Assembly (NCBI RefSeq): GCF_030580855.1
Contig: NZ_JAUQOP010000001.1
Location: 62,001-126,000 of the forward strand
Direction: 5' to 3'
DNA from: Pseudomonas citrullilanati
GTDB lineage: Bacteria > Pseudomonadota > Gammaproteobacteria > Pseudomonadales > Pseudomonadaceae
Length of the DNA: 64,000 bases
A program made the position numbers and the translations under genes. Under the pieces are notes generated by a model. That model was not told the origin of the DNA and did no database searches. It was given only the letters and a program-made list of their open reading frames with translations. The stretch's first letter is position 1, and every line of letters begins with the position of its first letter. Below, one piece after another: positions 43,467 to 52,569 of the stretch.

Positions 43467-44252
43467 ATGCTTCCGGCTTTGTGGGTTGCCAAAACAGGTC
43501 TGTCCGCCCAGGACACCAACCTGACCACCATTTCCAACAACCTGGCGAACGTCTCGACCACGGGTTTCAAGCGTGATCGCGCCGAGTTCCAGGACCTTCT
43601 GTACCAGGTCAAGCGCCAGCCAGGTGCCCAGTCGACCCAGGACAGCGAGCTGCCGTCGGGCCTGCAAGTGGGTACCGGTGTACGCATCGTCGGCACCCAG
43701 AAGAACTTCAACGCCGGCAGCCTGCAAACCACCGAGCAGCCGCTGGACATGGCCATCGACGGTCGCGGTTTCTTCCAGATCCTGCAACCGGACGGCACCA
43801 CGTCCTACACCCGTGATGGTACGTTCCACCTCGACTCCAATGGCCAGATCGTCAACGCCAGTGGTTTCGCCCTGGAGCCGGCCATCATCATTCCGAACGA
43901 TGCCCAGACCTTCACCGTGGGCCGCGACGGCACCGTGTCCATCACCGTGGCCGGCAACCCGGCCGCCCAGGTGATCGGCAACCTGCAGACCGCCGACTTC
44001 ATCAACCCGGCCGGCTTGCAGGCCGTGGGCAACAACCTGTTCCTGGAAACCGCCGCCAGTGGTGCGCCACAAATCGGCACCCCGGGCCTGAACGGTTTCG
44101 GCACCACGCTGCAGAACACCCTGGAAACCTCCAACGTGAGCACGGTCGAGGAGATGGTCAACATGATCACCACCCAGCGTGCCTACGAGATGAACTCCAA
44201 GGTGATCTCCACCGCCGACCAGATGCTTTCGTTCGTCACGCAGAATCTGTAA
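43467..44252 (+). CDS. flgG: Flagellar distal rod protein FlgG
   Basis: A 261-residue distal rod subunit. The N-terminus [20 protein letters not shown] then [20 protein letters not shown] is the FlgG signature. The C-terminus [20 protein letters not shown] is the conserved flagellar basal-body helix. Length equals the usual 260-262. AGGAG precedes the ATG. It follows flgF by 49 bp. Confidence 0.96.
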   Translation: MLPALWVAKTGLSAQDTNLTTISNNLANVSTTGFKRDRAEFQDLLYQVKRQPGAQSTQDSELPSGLQVGTGVRIVGTQKNFNAGSLQTTEQPLDMAIDGRGFFQILQPDGTTSYTRDGTFHLDSNGQIVNASGFALEPAIIIPNDAQTFTVGRDGTVSITVAGNPAAQVIGNLQTADFINPAGLQAVGNNLFLETAASGAPQIGTPGLNGFGTTLQNTLETSNVSTVEEMVNMITTQRAYEMNSKVISTADQMLSFVTQNL

Positions 44253-44322
44253 TCGTCGCAATATCCGTACTTACGTAGACAGGGCGGCCCGCAGGTCGCC
44301 TGCAACACCGAGAGGTAGGGTC

Positions 44323-45018
44323 ATGAAACGCTTTGCATCTGTACTGGCTTTGAGTGGGATCACCGCGCTTGCGGGCTGTGTCGCGCCAACGCCCAGGCCC
44401 AATGACCCGTACTACGCGCCGGTGTTGCCGCGCACGCCGTTGCCGGCGGCCGCCAACAATGGCTCGATCTACCAGGCCGGTTTCGAGCAGAACCTGTACA
44501 GCGACCGCAAGGCGTTCCGGGTCGGTGACATCATCACCATCACCCTGAACGAGCGGACCCAGGCCAGCAAGAACGCCAACTCCCAGTTGGACAAGACCAG
44601 CAAGACCAGCGTCGGCCTGACGTCGCTGTTCGGCTCCAGCCTGACCACCAACAACCCGCTGGGCAGCAACGACCTGAGCCTCAACGCCGGCTATGAGTCC
44701 GACCGCGCCACCAAGGGCGACAGCAAGTCCGGCCAGAGCAACAGCCTGACCGGTTCGATCACCGTGACCGTCGCCGACGTGCTGCCCAACGGCATCATCG
44801 TCGTGCGCGGCGAGAAGTGGCTGACCCTCAACACCGGTGACGAGCTGGTGCGCATCGCCGGCATGGTACGTGCCGATGACATCGCCACCGACAACACCGT
44901 TTCGTCCACCCGTGTGGCTGATGCGCGCATCACCTATTCGGGCACCGGTGCCTTTGCCGATGCCAGCCAGCCCGGTTGGTTCGATCGTTTCTTCCTCAGC
45001 CCGAAGTTCCCTTTCTAG
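44323..45018 (+). CDS. flgH: Flagellar L-ring lipoprotein FlgH
   Basis: A 231-residue outer-membrane lipoprotein that forms the L-ring. Signal peptide with lipobox ITALAGC puts the lipidated cysteine at residue 19. The body has the family blocks [40 protein letters not shown] and [20 protein letters not shown]. flgI begins directly at the next base or 9 bases later, so translation is coupled. Confidence 0.96.
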   Translation: MKRFASVLALSGITALAGCVAPTPRPNDPYYAPVLPRTPLPAAANNGSIYQAGFEQNLYSDRKAFRVGDIITITLNERTQASKNANSQLDKTSKTSVGLTSLFGSSLTTNNPLGSNDLSLNAGYESDRATKGDSKSGQSNSLTGSITVTVADVLPNGIIVVRGEKWLTLNTGDELVRIAGMVRADDIATDNTVSSTRVADARITYSGTGAFADASQPGWFDRFFLSPKFPF

Positions 45019-46134
45019 GTGGCCCAGTTGAATCTTAAACAGCTGTTGCTCGGTGCGCTGATGATGTCGGCAGCCTTCGCCGCCCAAGCCGAGCGCCTGA
45101 AGGACATCGCTAGCATTTCCGGCGTGCGTTCCAACCAGTTGATCGGCTACGGCCTGGTCGTGGGCCTCAATGGCACCGGCGACCAGACCACCCAGACCCC
45201 GTTCACGCTGCAGACCTTCAACAACATGTTGTCGCAGTTCGGCATCAAGGTGCCGGCCGGTTCCGGCAACGTGCAGTTGAAGAACGTCGCGGCGGTGTCG
45301 GTCAGCGCCGACCTGCCGGCGTTCGCCAAGCCCGGCCAGCAGGTGGACATCACCGTTTCCTCCATCGGCAACTCCAAGAGCCTGCGTGGCGGCACCTTGC
45401 TGCTGACGCCGCTCAAGGGTATCGACGGCAACGTCTACGCCATCGCCCAGGGCAACCTGGTGGTGGGCGGGTTCGATGCCGAAGGTCGCGACGGCTCGAA
45501 GATCACCGTCAACGTTCCGTCAGCCGGTCGCATCCCTGGCGGTGCGTCGGTGGAACGTGCGGTGCCGAGCGGTTTCAACCAGGGCAACAGCCTGACGCTG
45601 AACCTCAACCGTTCCGACTTCACCACCGCCAAGCGCATCGTCGACAAGATCAACGACATGCTCGGCCCAGGCGTGGCCCAGGCCATCGACGGCGGCTCGA
45701 TCCGGGTCACCGCGCCGCTGGATCCGAGCCAGCGTGTCGATTACCTGTCGATCCTGGAAAACCTCGAAGTCGATCCGGGCCAGGCCGTGGCGAAAGTCAT
45801 CATCAATTCGCGCACCGGCACCATCGTGATCGGCCAGAACGTCAAGGTCTCGCCGGCCGCCGTGACCCACGGCAGCCTGACCGTGACCATCACCGAAGAT
45901 CCGATCGTCAGCCAGCCGGGCCCGCTGTCCAATGGCCAGACCGCCGTCGTGCCTCGTTCGCGGGTCAATGCCGAGCAGGAAGCCAAGCCGATGTTCAAGT
46001 TCGGCCCGGGCACCACTCTGGATGAAATCGTCCGGGCGGTAAACCAGGTCGGCGCGGCGCCAGGCGACCTGATGGCGATCCTCGAAGCCCTGAAGCAGGC
46101 CGGCGCGTTGCAAGCCGACCTGATCGTGATCTGA
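45019..46134 (+). CDS. flgI: Flagellar P-ring protein FlgI
   Basis: A periplasmic P-ring subunit of about 370 residues with a cleavable signal peptide ([16 protein letters not shown]). The mature start [20 protein letters not shown] and [13 protein letters not shown] are family hallmarks. The start is either GTG at 45019, immediately after the flgH stop, or TTG at 45028, which has AGGTGG five bases upstream. Both give a workable signal peptide. Confidence 0.95.
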   Translation: MAQLNLKQLLLGALMMSAAFAAQAERLKDIASISGVRSNQLIGYGLVVGLNGTGDQTTQTPFTLQTFNNMLSQFGIKVPAGSGNVQLKNVAAVSVSADLPAFAKPGQQVDITVSSIGNSKSLRGGTLLLTPLKGIDGNVYAIAQGNLVVGGFDAEGRDGSKITVNVPSAGRIPGGASVERAVPSGFNQGNSLTLNLNRSDFTTAKRIVDKINDMLGPGVAQAIDGGSIRVTAPLDPSQRVDYLSILENLEVDPGQAVAKVIINSRTGTIVIGQNVKVSPAAVTHGSLTVTITEDPIVSQPGPLSNGQTAVVPRSRVNAEQEAKPMFKFGPGTTLDEIVRAVNQVGAAPGDLMAILEALKQAGALQADLIVI

Positions 46135-46144
46135 GGGTCGAACC

Positions 46145-47449
46145 ATGGATATGCGCAAGGGCACTTTGATCAGCGGGGATTCGGGTTCCTATTCGGACCT
46201 GAACCGCTTGAACCAACTCAAGGTGGGCGACAAGAACAGCGACGGCAACCTGCGTAAAGTGGCGCAGGAATTCGAGTCGCTGTTCCTCGGCGAAATGCTC
46301 AAGTCCATGCGTTCGGCCACCGAGGCCCTGGGCAAGGACAACCCCATGAACACGCCCGAGGCCAAGCAGTACCAGGAAATGTACGACCAGCAGTTGGCCG
46401 TTTCCATGTCCCGCGAGGGCGGTGGTATCGGCCTGGCCGATGTGCTGCTGCGCCAGATGTCCAAGAACAAGCCACTGGCCCCGGGCGAAGCGGCCACGTT
46501 GTCGGCGGCCAAGCAGCAAGAGGCGTTGGACAGGGCGACCAAGGCGGCGGTACCGACGCCGGTCGCTGCCGGCACCCTGCCCACGGATGGCCCGTTGTCG
46601 CGCACCAGCGGCCAGCGCCCACTGTGGGCCTCGCGGGCCGTCAGTGCACCCCAAGGCGTCGAAGGCGGTCATCGCAACGACATGGAATTGATCAACCAGC
46701 GTCGCCTGGCCTTGCCACCGAAGCTGGCCGACCGCCTGCTCGCCGGCCTGGTGCCGTCGGCCTCGGTCGCTGCCGAGGCCCCGGCGCAGAACCTGCTGCC
46801 GGATCGTGCCGTCGCCGCCGTCAAACCGGCGACGGGCGAGCTGGGCAATGGCGATTGGTTGGCCGCGCTCAAGGCCGCCGACTCGAAACCGGACATGCAG
46901 GTCTATGGCCGCGCCGTCGCGCAGCCGCCACTGGCGCCGGCCCGCAAGGCCTTCCGCGATGCCGACGAATTCGTCAACGCCATGTTGCCGATGGCCAAGG
47001 AAGCGGCGGACCGCATCGGCGTCGACCCGCGTTACCTGGTGGCCCAGGCCGCCCTGGAAACCGGTTGGGGCAAGTCCGTCATGCGCCAGCCTGATGGCAG
47101 CAGCAGCCACAACCTGTTCGGCATCAAGGCGAGCCAGAACTGGAAAGGCGATTCGGCGCGGGCGATCACCAGTGAGTTCCGCAACGGCGCGATGGTCAAG
47201 GAGACGGCCGAGTTCCGTTCCTATGCGTCCTATCGCGACAGCTTCCATGACTTGGTCAATCTGTTGCAGAGCAACAGCCGCTATCAAGATGTGCTGAAGT
47301 CGGCCGATAACCCGGAACAGTTTGTACGCGAGTTGCAGAAGGCCGGTTACGCCACCGACCCGAACTACGCCAGCAAGATTTCGCATATAGCCCGGCAGAT
47401 GACGAGTTACCAGAACTACGCATCGGCAGGCGCCACCACGACGTTATAA
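46145..47449 (+). CDS. flgJ: Flagellar rod-cap and peptidoglycan hydrolase FlgJ
   Basis: A 434-residue two-domain protein. The N-terminal rod-cap domain (about 1-115) has KVAQEFESLFLGEMLKSMRS. A long Ala/Pro-rich linker (about 120-270) leads to a C-terminal glucosaminidase domain (about 275-425) with YLVAQAALETGWGKS, whose glutamate is the expected catalytic residue, and NLFGIKA. It drills the peptidoglycan for rod passage. FlgJ is longer here than in enterics (about 313) because of the linker, as usual in pseudomonads. Confidence 0.95.
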   Translation: MDMRKGTLISGDSGSYSDLNRLNQLKVGDKNSDGNLRKVAQEFESLFLGEMLKSMRSATEALGKDNPMNTPEAKQYQEMYDQQLAVSMSREGGGIGLADVLLRQMSKNKPLAPGEAATLSAAKQQEALDRATKAAVPTPVAAGTLPTDGPLSRTSGQRPLWASRAVSAPQGVEGGHRNDMELINQRRLALPPKLADRLLAGLVPSASVAAEAPAQNLLPDRAVAAVKPATGELGNGDWLAALKAADSKPDMQVYGRAVAQPPLAPARKAFRDADEFVNAMLPMAKEAADRIGVDPRYLVAQAALETGWGKSVMRQPDGSSSHNLFGIKASQNWKGDSARAITSEFRNGAMVKETAEFRSYASYRDSFHDLVNLLQSNSRYQDVLKSADNPEQFVRELQKAGYATDPNYASKISHIARQMTSYQNYASAGATTTL

Positions 47450-47459
47450 GGTCTGAACC

Positions 47460-49475
47460 ATGAGTTTGCTCAATATAGGGATGTCGGGTCTGTCCGCGAG
47501 CCAGTCCTCGTTGATGACCACCGGTAACAACATTGCAAACGTCGATACCGCCGGCTATTCGCGTCAGCAGAGCGTGCAGACTACCAAGGCGTCGAACCAG
47601 TACGGCAATGTGTTCATCGGCACCGGCACGACCCTGGCCGATGTGCGCCGGGTCTATAGCAGCTACCTCGACGCACAGTTGCGTACCTCCACGTCCCTCG
47701 ACAATGACGCTCAGGTATACCTGGGGCAGGCCTCGCAGGTGGACAAGCTGTTGTCCGACAGCGGTACCGGCGTTACCAAGACGCTGCAATCATTTTTCTC
47801 GTCGCTGCAAACCCTGGCGGGCAACTCCAACGACACCGCTGCGCGCCAGGCATTGCTGACCAATGCCCAGGGCTTGAGTAGCCGCTTCAATGCCATTTCC
47901 CAGCAATTGACCCAGCAAGCCACCTATATCAATGACCAGTTGGGCTCGATGACCGAACAGGTCAATAAGCTGGCGGCTACTGTGGCGGTGTACAACCAGA
48001 AAATCAGTGAAGCCACGGGATCAGGCGCGGGTGGCATGCCCAACGACTTGCTCGACCAGCGCAACGAAGCCGTTCGCCAGCTGTCCGCGCTGATCGGCAC
48101 GCAGGTCACCGAAACCGATGGCCGGATGGATATCTATCTGGGCAGCGGCCAGCCTCTGGTCGTTGGCAATACCTCCAATACGCTGCAGGTCGCGCCTGAC
48201 CAGAATGATCCGTCGCGTTCGGCGATCATCATGACCCGCGGCAGCTCGACGATCGACATCACCTCCGTGACCAGCGGTGGGCAGATTGGCGGCCTGTTGC
48301 GCTACCGCAACGAAGTGCTGACTCCGGCCGTCAACAGCCTGGGTCGCATCGCCATGGTGGTGACCGACCAGGTCAACAGGCAGCTGGCCCAGGGCGTGGA
48401 CCAGAACGGCAATTTCGGCGCGGCGCTGTTCAACGATATCAACAGTGCAACGGCCGTCAGCCAACGCAGCATTGCCAATGGCAACAACAACCCTGCGTCG
48501 GGCAACCTGAACGTCACGATCAAGGACACCAGCAAGCTGGCGGCCAGCGATTACCAGGTCACCTTCAGCAGCGCTACCGGCTACAGCGTGCGTCGTCTGT
48601 CGGATAACACCGACATGGGCACATTCACCCTGGGTGCGACGCCTGCGCCGGTCATCGACGGCTTCAGCCTGAGTCTCAATGCCGGTCCGGTGAACGCTGG
48701 CGATACCTTCAAGATCACCCCGACCCGCAGCTCCTCGGCGGACATGACCGTGGTCATGACCGACGCCAAGACCCTGGCCACCGCCGCTCCGTTGACCTCC
48801 ACGAAAGCCTCGGGCAATGACGGCACGGGTACTGTCAGCCAGCCGACCCTGAGCACCGTCCTGGATATCTACGATCCGGTCCAGCGGCTGGAAGTGCAGA
48901 CCGCCGTCAAGGGCTCGATGCCGGTTCGCCTGCTCATGACCAGCGCCACTGCCTACCAGGCGTTCGATGCCAAGGGCAACAGCATAGGCACCGGCACCAT
49001 CGTGCCGGGCCAGAACAACGACCTGAGCATTTCAGTGCCGTATGTCGACGGCGGCGGCGTCGCGAAAACCTTCAGTGTAGCGATGACCCTCAGCGGCAGC
49101 CCGGCGGCGGACGACAGCTTCAATATCTCCATGACCGTGGCAAGCAGCACCGACAACCGCAACGCCCAGGCATTGCTCGGCTTGCAGACCAAGGCCACGG
49201 TCGGCGCCAATGCCACCAGCCCCGGTGTGAACTTCACCGACGCCTACGGATCGCTGGTTTCGGCAGTCGGCGCCCAGGCCAAGCAAGGCCAGCTCGATGC
49301 CACGGCGACCGGCACCATCCTGACTCAGGCGCGCAATTCCCGCGACTCGATGTCGGGGGTCGATCTCGATGAAGAGACCGGCAACCTGGTCAAGTACCAG
49401 CAGTATTATTCGGCATCTTCGCAGATCATCAAGGCTGCGCAGGAAACGTTCAACACCCTGATCAACGCCCTTTAA
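47460..49475 (+). CDS. flgK: Flagellar hook-associated protein 1, FlgK
   Basis: A 671-residue hook-filament junction protein. N-terminus SLLNIGMSGLSASQSSLMTT and NNIANVDTAGYSRQQSVQ, and C-terminus VDLDEETGNLVKYQQYYSAS plus QETFNTLINAL, are the conserved coiled-coil D0/D1 ends. The variable middle includes the VVMTDAKTLATAAPL repeat region. It lies 10 bp after flgJ and 14 bp before flgL. Confidence 0.96.
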   Translation: MSLLNIGMSGLSASQSSLMTTGNNIANVDTAGYSRQQSVQTTKASNQYGNVFIGTGTTLADVRRVYSSYLDAQLRTSTSLDNDAQVYLGQASQVDKLLSDSGTGVTKTLQSFFSSLQTLAGNSNDTAARQALLTNAQGLSSRFNAISQQLTQQATYINDQLGSMTEQVNKLAATVAVYNQKISEATGSGAGGMPNDLLDQRNEAVRQLSALIGTQVTETDGRMDIYLGSGQPLVVGNTSNTLQVAPDQNDPSRSAIIMTRGSSTIDITSVTSGGQIGGLLRYRNEVLTPAVNSLGRIAMVVTDQVNRQLAQGVDQNGNFGAALFNDINSATAVSQRSIANGNNNPASGNLNVTIKDTSKLAASDYQVTFSSATGYSVRRLSDNTDMGTFTLGATPAPVIDGFSLSLNAGPVNAGDTFKITPTRSSSADMTVVMTDAKTLATAAPLTSTKASGNDGTGTVSQPTLSTVLDIYDPVQRLEVQTAVKGSMPVRLLMTSATAYQAFDAKGNSIGTGTIVPGQNNDLSISVPYVDGGGVAKTFSVAMTLSGSPAADDSFNISMTVASSTDNRNAQALLGLQTKATVGANATSPGVNFTDAYGSLVSAVGAQAKQGQLDATATGTILTQARNSRDSMSGVDLDEETGNLVKYQQYYSASSQIIKAAQETFNTLINAL

Positions 49476-49489
49476 GGAGCCGTAAAAAC

Positions 49490-51076
49490 ATGCGTATCTC
49501 TACTGCACAGTACTATGCGACGACGGCGGCCAACTACCAGCGCAACTTCAACAACCTGGTCAAGACGTCCGAGCAGGCCAGCAGTGGCGTGAAGCTGGAG
49601 ACGGCGGCGGATGATCCGGTTGGCGCGGCCCGCCTGTTGCAGCTCGACCAGCAAAAGGCCATGTTGGGCCAGTACACCAACAACATCAACGCGCTGAACA
49701 CGGCTCAGGCCCAGGAAGAAGCCGTCCTGGACAGCATCAACAATGTGCTGCAGAAAGTCAGTGAGCTGGCCGTGCGTGCCGGTGGCGGTTCGTTGAACGA
49801 CGACGATCGCAAATCCATCGCCGCCGAGCTCGGTGCGTCGGAAGACCAATTGCTGAGCCTGATGAACAGCAAGGACGCCAACGGCAAGTACATGTTTTCC
49901 GGGGCGAGCAACAACACCGAACCTTTCGTGCGCAACAGCGACGGCACCTATAGCTACCAGGGCGACCAGACCCAATTGCAGTTGAAGATCGGTGACTCGA
50001 TGTCGTTGGGGCTCAACGATACCGGCTGGGATGTCTTTCAGCAGGCAATCAATGCCAGTCGCAGCACGGCAACGAGGACCGCGCCTGCCGTCGACGATGG
50101 TCGTGTGGCCTTGTCCCAGGGGCTGGTCAATTCCAACCCTGATTTCGATGCGAAATTTCGCAGCGGCCAGCCTTACACCTTGTCGTTCAGCAGCAGCACC
50201 CAGTTCGTCATCACCGATGCCTCGGGCAATAACGTGACCGCCGAAGCGACCCAGGGTGGTGTCTTCGATCCGAAGAAGGAAGGGGGCTCCGATATCAGTT
50301 TCCGGGGCGCGATCTTCAAGCTGGACATCACGTTCCAGGCAGGCGACAACCCCGCCGATGCCGCCAGTGCCGATGCGGTGATCGCCGGCCACAGTTTCCA
50401 ACTGGCAACCAAGCCTGACAGTTTTGTCGCCAACCGCGCCCCGAGCAATGGTTCCACGGCGGTGATCAACCAGTCGGCCGTCACCAATGCGGCGGACTAC
50501 AAGAGCTTTTTCCCTGAAGGTGGCGCGGTGATGAAGTTCACCAGCCCCACCACGTTCGATTTGTACGCCCGGCCATTGACCAGCTCCAGTGCACCCGTCA
50601 CTTCCGGAACCGTGGCGGCGGGCGTGGCGACCGCGGCCGGTGTCAGCTTCACCTTGGGTGGCGGTGCGCCGGTGGCGGGGGACCAGTTCGACATTGCAGT
50701 CAACACTCACCAGACCCAGAACGTGCTCGATACCATCGGCCAATTGCGCCAGACCCTGCAAGCGCCAACCCAAGGCAACCCGGCCGCACAGCGCTTGCTG
50801 GAGGACACCATCGCTTCGGCCATTGCCAACCTGGGGAATGCCAAGAACCAGGTCGACCTGGCGCGTGGCGCCATCGGCGCCCGGGGCAATGTCATGGACA
50901 TGCAAAGCGAACAGAACCAGAGCACCAGCCTGATCAATGACTCGACCCAGAACGGGATCAAGAACACCGATCCGGCCGAAGTGCTGACCCGCCTCACATT
51001 GCAGCAGACCATGCTGCAAGCGGCACAGCTGGCATTCTCGAAGATTTCCCAGTTGGGCCTGTTCAACAAGCTTTGA
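49490..51076 (+). CDS. flgL: Flagellar hook-associated protein 3, FlgL
   Basis: A 528-residue junction protein with flagellin-like ends: MRISTAQYYATTAANYQRNF and QASSGVKLETAADDPVGAAR at the N-terminus, and LTRLTLQQTMLQAAQLAFSK at the C-terminus. It is longer than many FlgL proteins because of an expanded middle (about 170-400) lacking recognisable domains. RBS AAGGAGCC precedes the ATG. A strong terminator follows, so it ends the flgF-L operon. Confidence 0.94.
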   Translation: MRISTAQYYATTAANYQRNFNNLVKTSEQASSGVKLETAADDPVGAARLLQLDQQKAMLGQYTNNINALNTAQAQEEAVLDSINNVLQKVSELAVRAGGGSLNDDDRKSIAAELGASEDQLLSLMNSKDANGKYMFSGASNNTEPFVRNSDGTYSYQGDQTQLQLKIGDSMSLGLNDTGWDVFQQAINASRSTATRTAPAVDDGRVALSQGLVNSNPDFDAKFRSGQPYTLSFSSSTQFVITDASGNNVTAEATQGGVFDPKKEGGSDISFRGAIFKLDITFQAGDNPADAASADAVIAGHSFQLATKPDSFVANRAPSNGSTAVINQSAVTNAADYKSFFPEGGAVMKFTSPTTFDLYARPLTSSSAPVTSGTVAAGVATAAGVSFTLGGGAPVAGDQFDIAVNTHQTQNVLDTIGQLRQTLQAPTQGNPAAQRLLEDTIASAIANLGNAKNQVDLARGAIGARGNVMDMQSEQNQSTSLINDSTQNGIKNTDPAEVLTRLTLQQTMLQAAQLAFSKISQLGLFNKL

Positions 51077-51095
51077 TTCGGTCTTGACCGTTTGC

Positions 51096-51128
51096 AGCCA
51101 GCCCCTGTCACAGGGGGCTGGCTTTTTT
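51096..51128 (+). terminator. Intrinsic terminator of the flgF-flgL operon
   Basis: AGCCAGCCCCTG pairs with CAGGGGGCTGGCT (one bulged G) around a TCA loop, followed by a run of seven or more T. It starts 20 bp after the flgL stop. Confidence 0.88.
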
Positions 51129-51129
51129 T

Positions 51130-51383
51130 ATGGTTTTTTTCAGCTATTACAGGGGGGCAGGGGTGCGTTCGCGCCCTGGAAATAGAATAAAGCCCCAATC
51201 GTCAGTGACCTGTCAGTCAAAACGCGCATCTTCACTGTATCCTGTCTACGGGCGGTGAAAGTGGTGAGTTGCTCGAGGCGATCCTCGGGTTCCTGAGTTG
51301 CCTTTTCCGGGGACCGATCCCTGACTGTAGACGCCCCTCGATTCAGCGAGCGGCGGTGTTCAGCTGTTTATTATTGGGAAGCC
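51130..51383. other. Leader region between the flgL terminator and the FabH-like gene
   Basis: Non-coding region of about 250 bp. It has small inverted repeats (GAGGCGATCCTC near 51275, GGGGACCGATCCC near 51310) but no convincing sigma70, sigma54 or FliA promoter. The nearest sigma54-like match (51286-51302) has the right GG-N10-GC spacing but a poor -24 block. Confidence 0.5.
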
Positions 51384-52316
51384 ATGATGATTGGCATAAA
51401 AAATATAGCGAGTTACGTGCCGGCGGCCGGAGTTGACAACTACGCCCAGGGGGCAAAGTTCGACAAGGACGAAACCTTTATCCTCGGCAAGATCGGCTCG
51501 GCATTTTTGCCGCGCAAGGGGGCAGAGCAGGAAACCTCCGATCTGTGCGTCGAAGCCGTCAATGCACTGTTCGCCGCCAGCCCCGAGCTCAAGCGTGAGT
51601 CCATTGATTGCCTGATCGTGGTCACCCAGAACGGTGATGAGGAAGGCTTGCCACACACCGCCGCGATCGTTCAGGACAAGCTGGGCTTGCCGACCCATGT
51701 CGCGGCCTTTGATATTTCCCTGGGGTGTTCCGGCTACGTATACGGCATCTATGCGCTCAAGGGTTTCATGGAAGCGGCAGGGCTGAAGAATGGCCTGTTG
51801 GTGACCGCCGACCCTTATTCCAAGATCGTCGATCCGCAAGATCGCAATACCACCATGCTCTTTGGCGATGCCGCTACGGCGACCTGGATGGGCGAGAACG
51901 CCATCTGGCAGCTGGGCAAGTCGAAGTTCGGTACTGACGGTGCCGGTGCGCCTCACCTTAAAGTCAGCGACGGTGTGTTCTTCATGAACGGTCGCCAGGT
52001 CTTCAATTTCGCCTTGTTGAAAGTCCCGGCGCATTTGCACGAGTTGCTGGAAGAGTCAAATCTTCAACCTGGCGATATCGATGCGTTCTGCATTCACCAG
52101 GGCAGCGCGGCCATCGTCGATGCCGTGGCGCGTCGCTTCGATGAGAGTGGTTCGGCCACGTTCGTCAAGGACATGCTCGAAACCGGTAACACGGTGTCGT
52201 CGAGTATCCCGCTGCTGTTGCAGAACCATGTGTTCGACTCCAAGTGGACCCGCGTGGCCATCAGCGGCTTCGGCGTGGGGTTGTCCTGGGGGTCGGCGAT
52301 TCTCTATCGCGGCTGA
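51384..52316 (+). CDS. FabH-like 3-oxoacyl-ACP synthase III, flagellar-locus type
   Basis: A 310-residue thiolase-fold condensing enzyme. The Cys-His-Asn triad is intact: DISLGCSGYVYG (Cys about 114), CIHQGS (His about 236) and ETGNTVSSSIP (Asn about 270). It is a FabH relative and not housekeeping fabH, since no fab/acp genes are nearby. Between flgL and fliC other pseudomonads carry flagellin-glycosylation genes. In P. syringae the third gene of that island is such a synthase, thought to supply the acyl group of the viosamine-type glycan. Here the glycosyltransferase genes are missing. Start could also be the second ATG at 51387. Confidence 0.85.
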   Translation: MMIGIKNIASYVPAAGVDNYAQGAKFDKDETFILGKIGSAFLPRKGAEQETSDLCVEAVNALFAASPELKRESIDCLIVVTQNGDEEGLPHTAAIVQDKLGLPTHVAAFDISLGCSGYVYGIYALKGFMEAAGLKNGLLVTADPYSKIVDPQDRNTTMLFGDAATATWMGENAIWQLGKSKFGTDGAGAPHLKVSDGVFFMNGRQVFNFALLKVPAHLHELLEESNLQPGDIDAFCIHQGSAAIVDAVARRFDESGSATFVKDMLETGNTVSSSIPLLLQNHVFDSKWTRVAISGFGVGLSWGSAILYRG

Positions 52317-52340
52317 CCCCCGTTAGCCTCGCGCATCAGG

Positions 52341-52376
52341 AAAAACGCCCGGAGACAAAGGTCTTCGGGCGTTTTT
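52341..52376 (+). terminator. Intrinsic terminator after the FabH-like gene
   Basis: AAAAACGCCCG (52341-52351) pairs with CGGGCGTTTTT (52366-52376). The inner part GAGAC/GTCTT extends the stem to a short AAAG loop. The A and T tracts make it usable from either strand. It isolates fliC from upstream transcription. Confidence 0.88.
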
Positions 52377-52462
52377 CGTTTTTCTGACGCCAGAAAAAAA
52401 TGAGCTAAAGCCTTGAAAATAAAGGACTGGCAAGCTGCCATTAAAAATATCCAAAAATCCCC

Positions 52463-52489
52463 TCAAGCAAAGCACCTTCACGACGATAA
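52463..52489 (+). promoter_or_regulatory. FliA (sigma28) promoter of fliC
   Basis: TCAA (52463) followed after exactly 15 bases by GACGATAA (52482-52489) fits the FliA pattern TAAA-N15-GCCGATAA with one change in each block. It lies 80 bp before the fliC ATG, as expected for a flagellin gene. Confidence 0.8.
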
Positions 52490-52569
52490 CTAGTATGTAG
52501 GTTCTCTAGGCCACACCCGACGGATGTCAGGGCCGGAAGCCGCAGTCTCCATCCAACGAGGATTTCGTC

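Noticed and set aside
51286..51302. Sigma54-like GG-N10-GC upstream of the FabH-like gene
   Set aside because: Spacing and TTGCC are acceptable, but the -24 block GGTTCC lacks the CAC of TGGCAC. Such partial matches are common.
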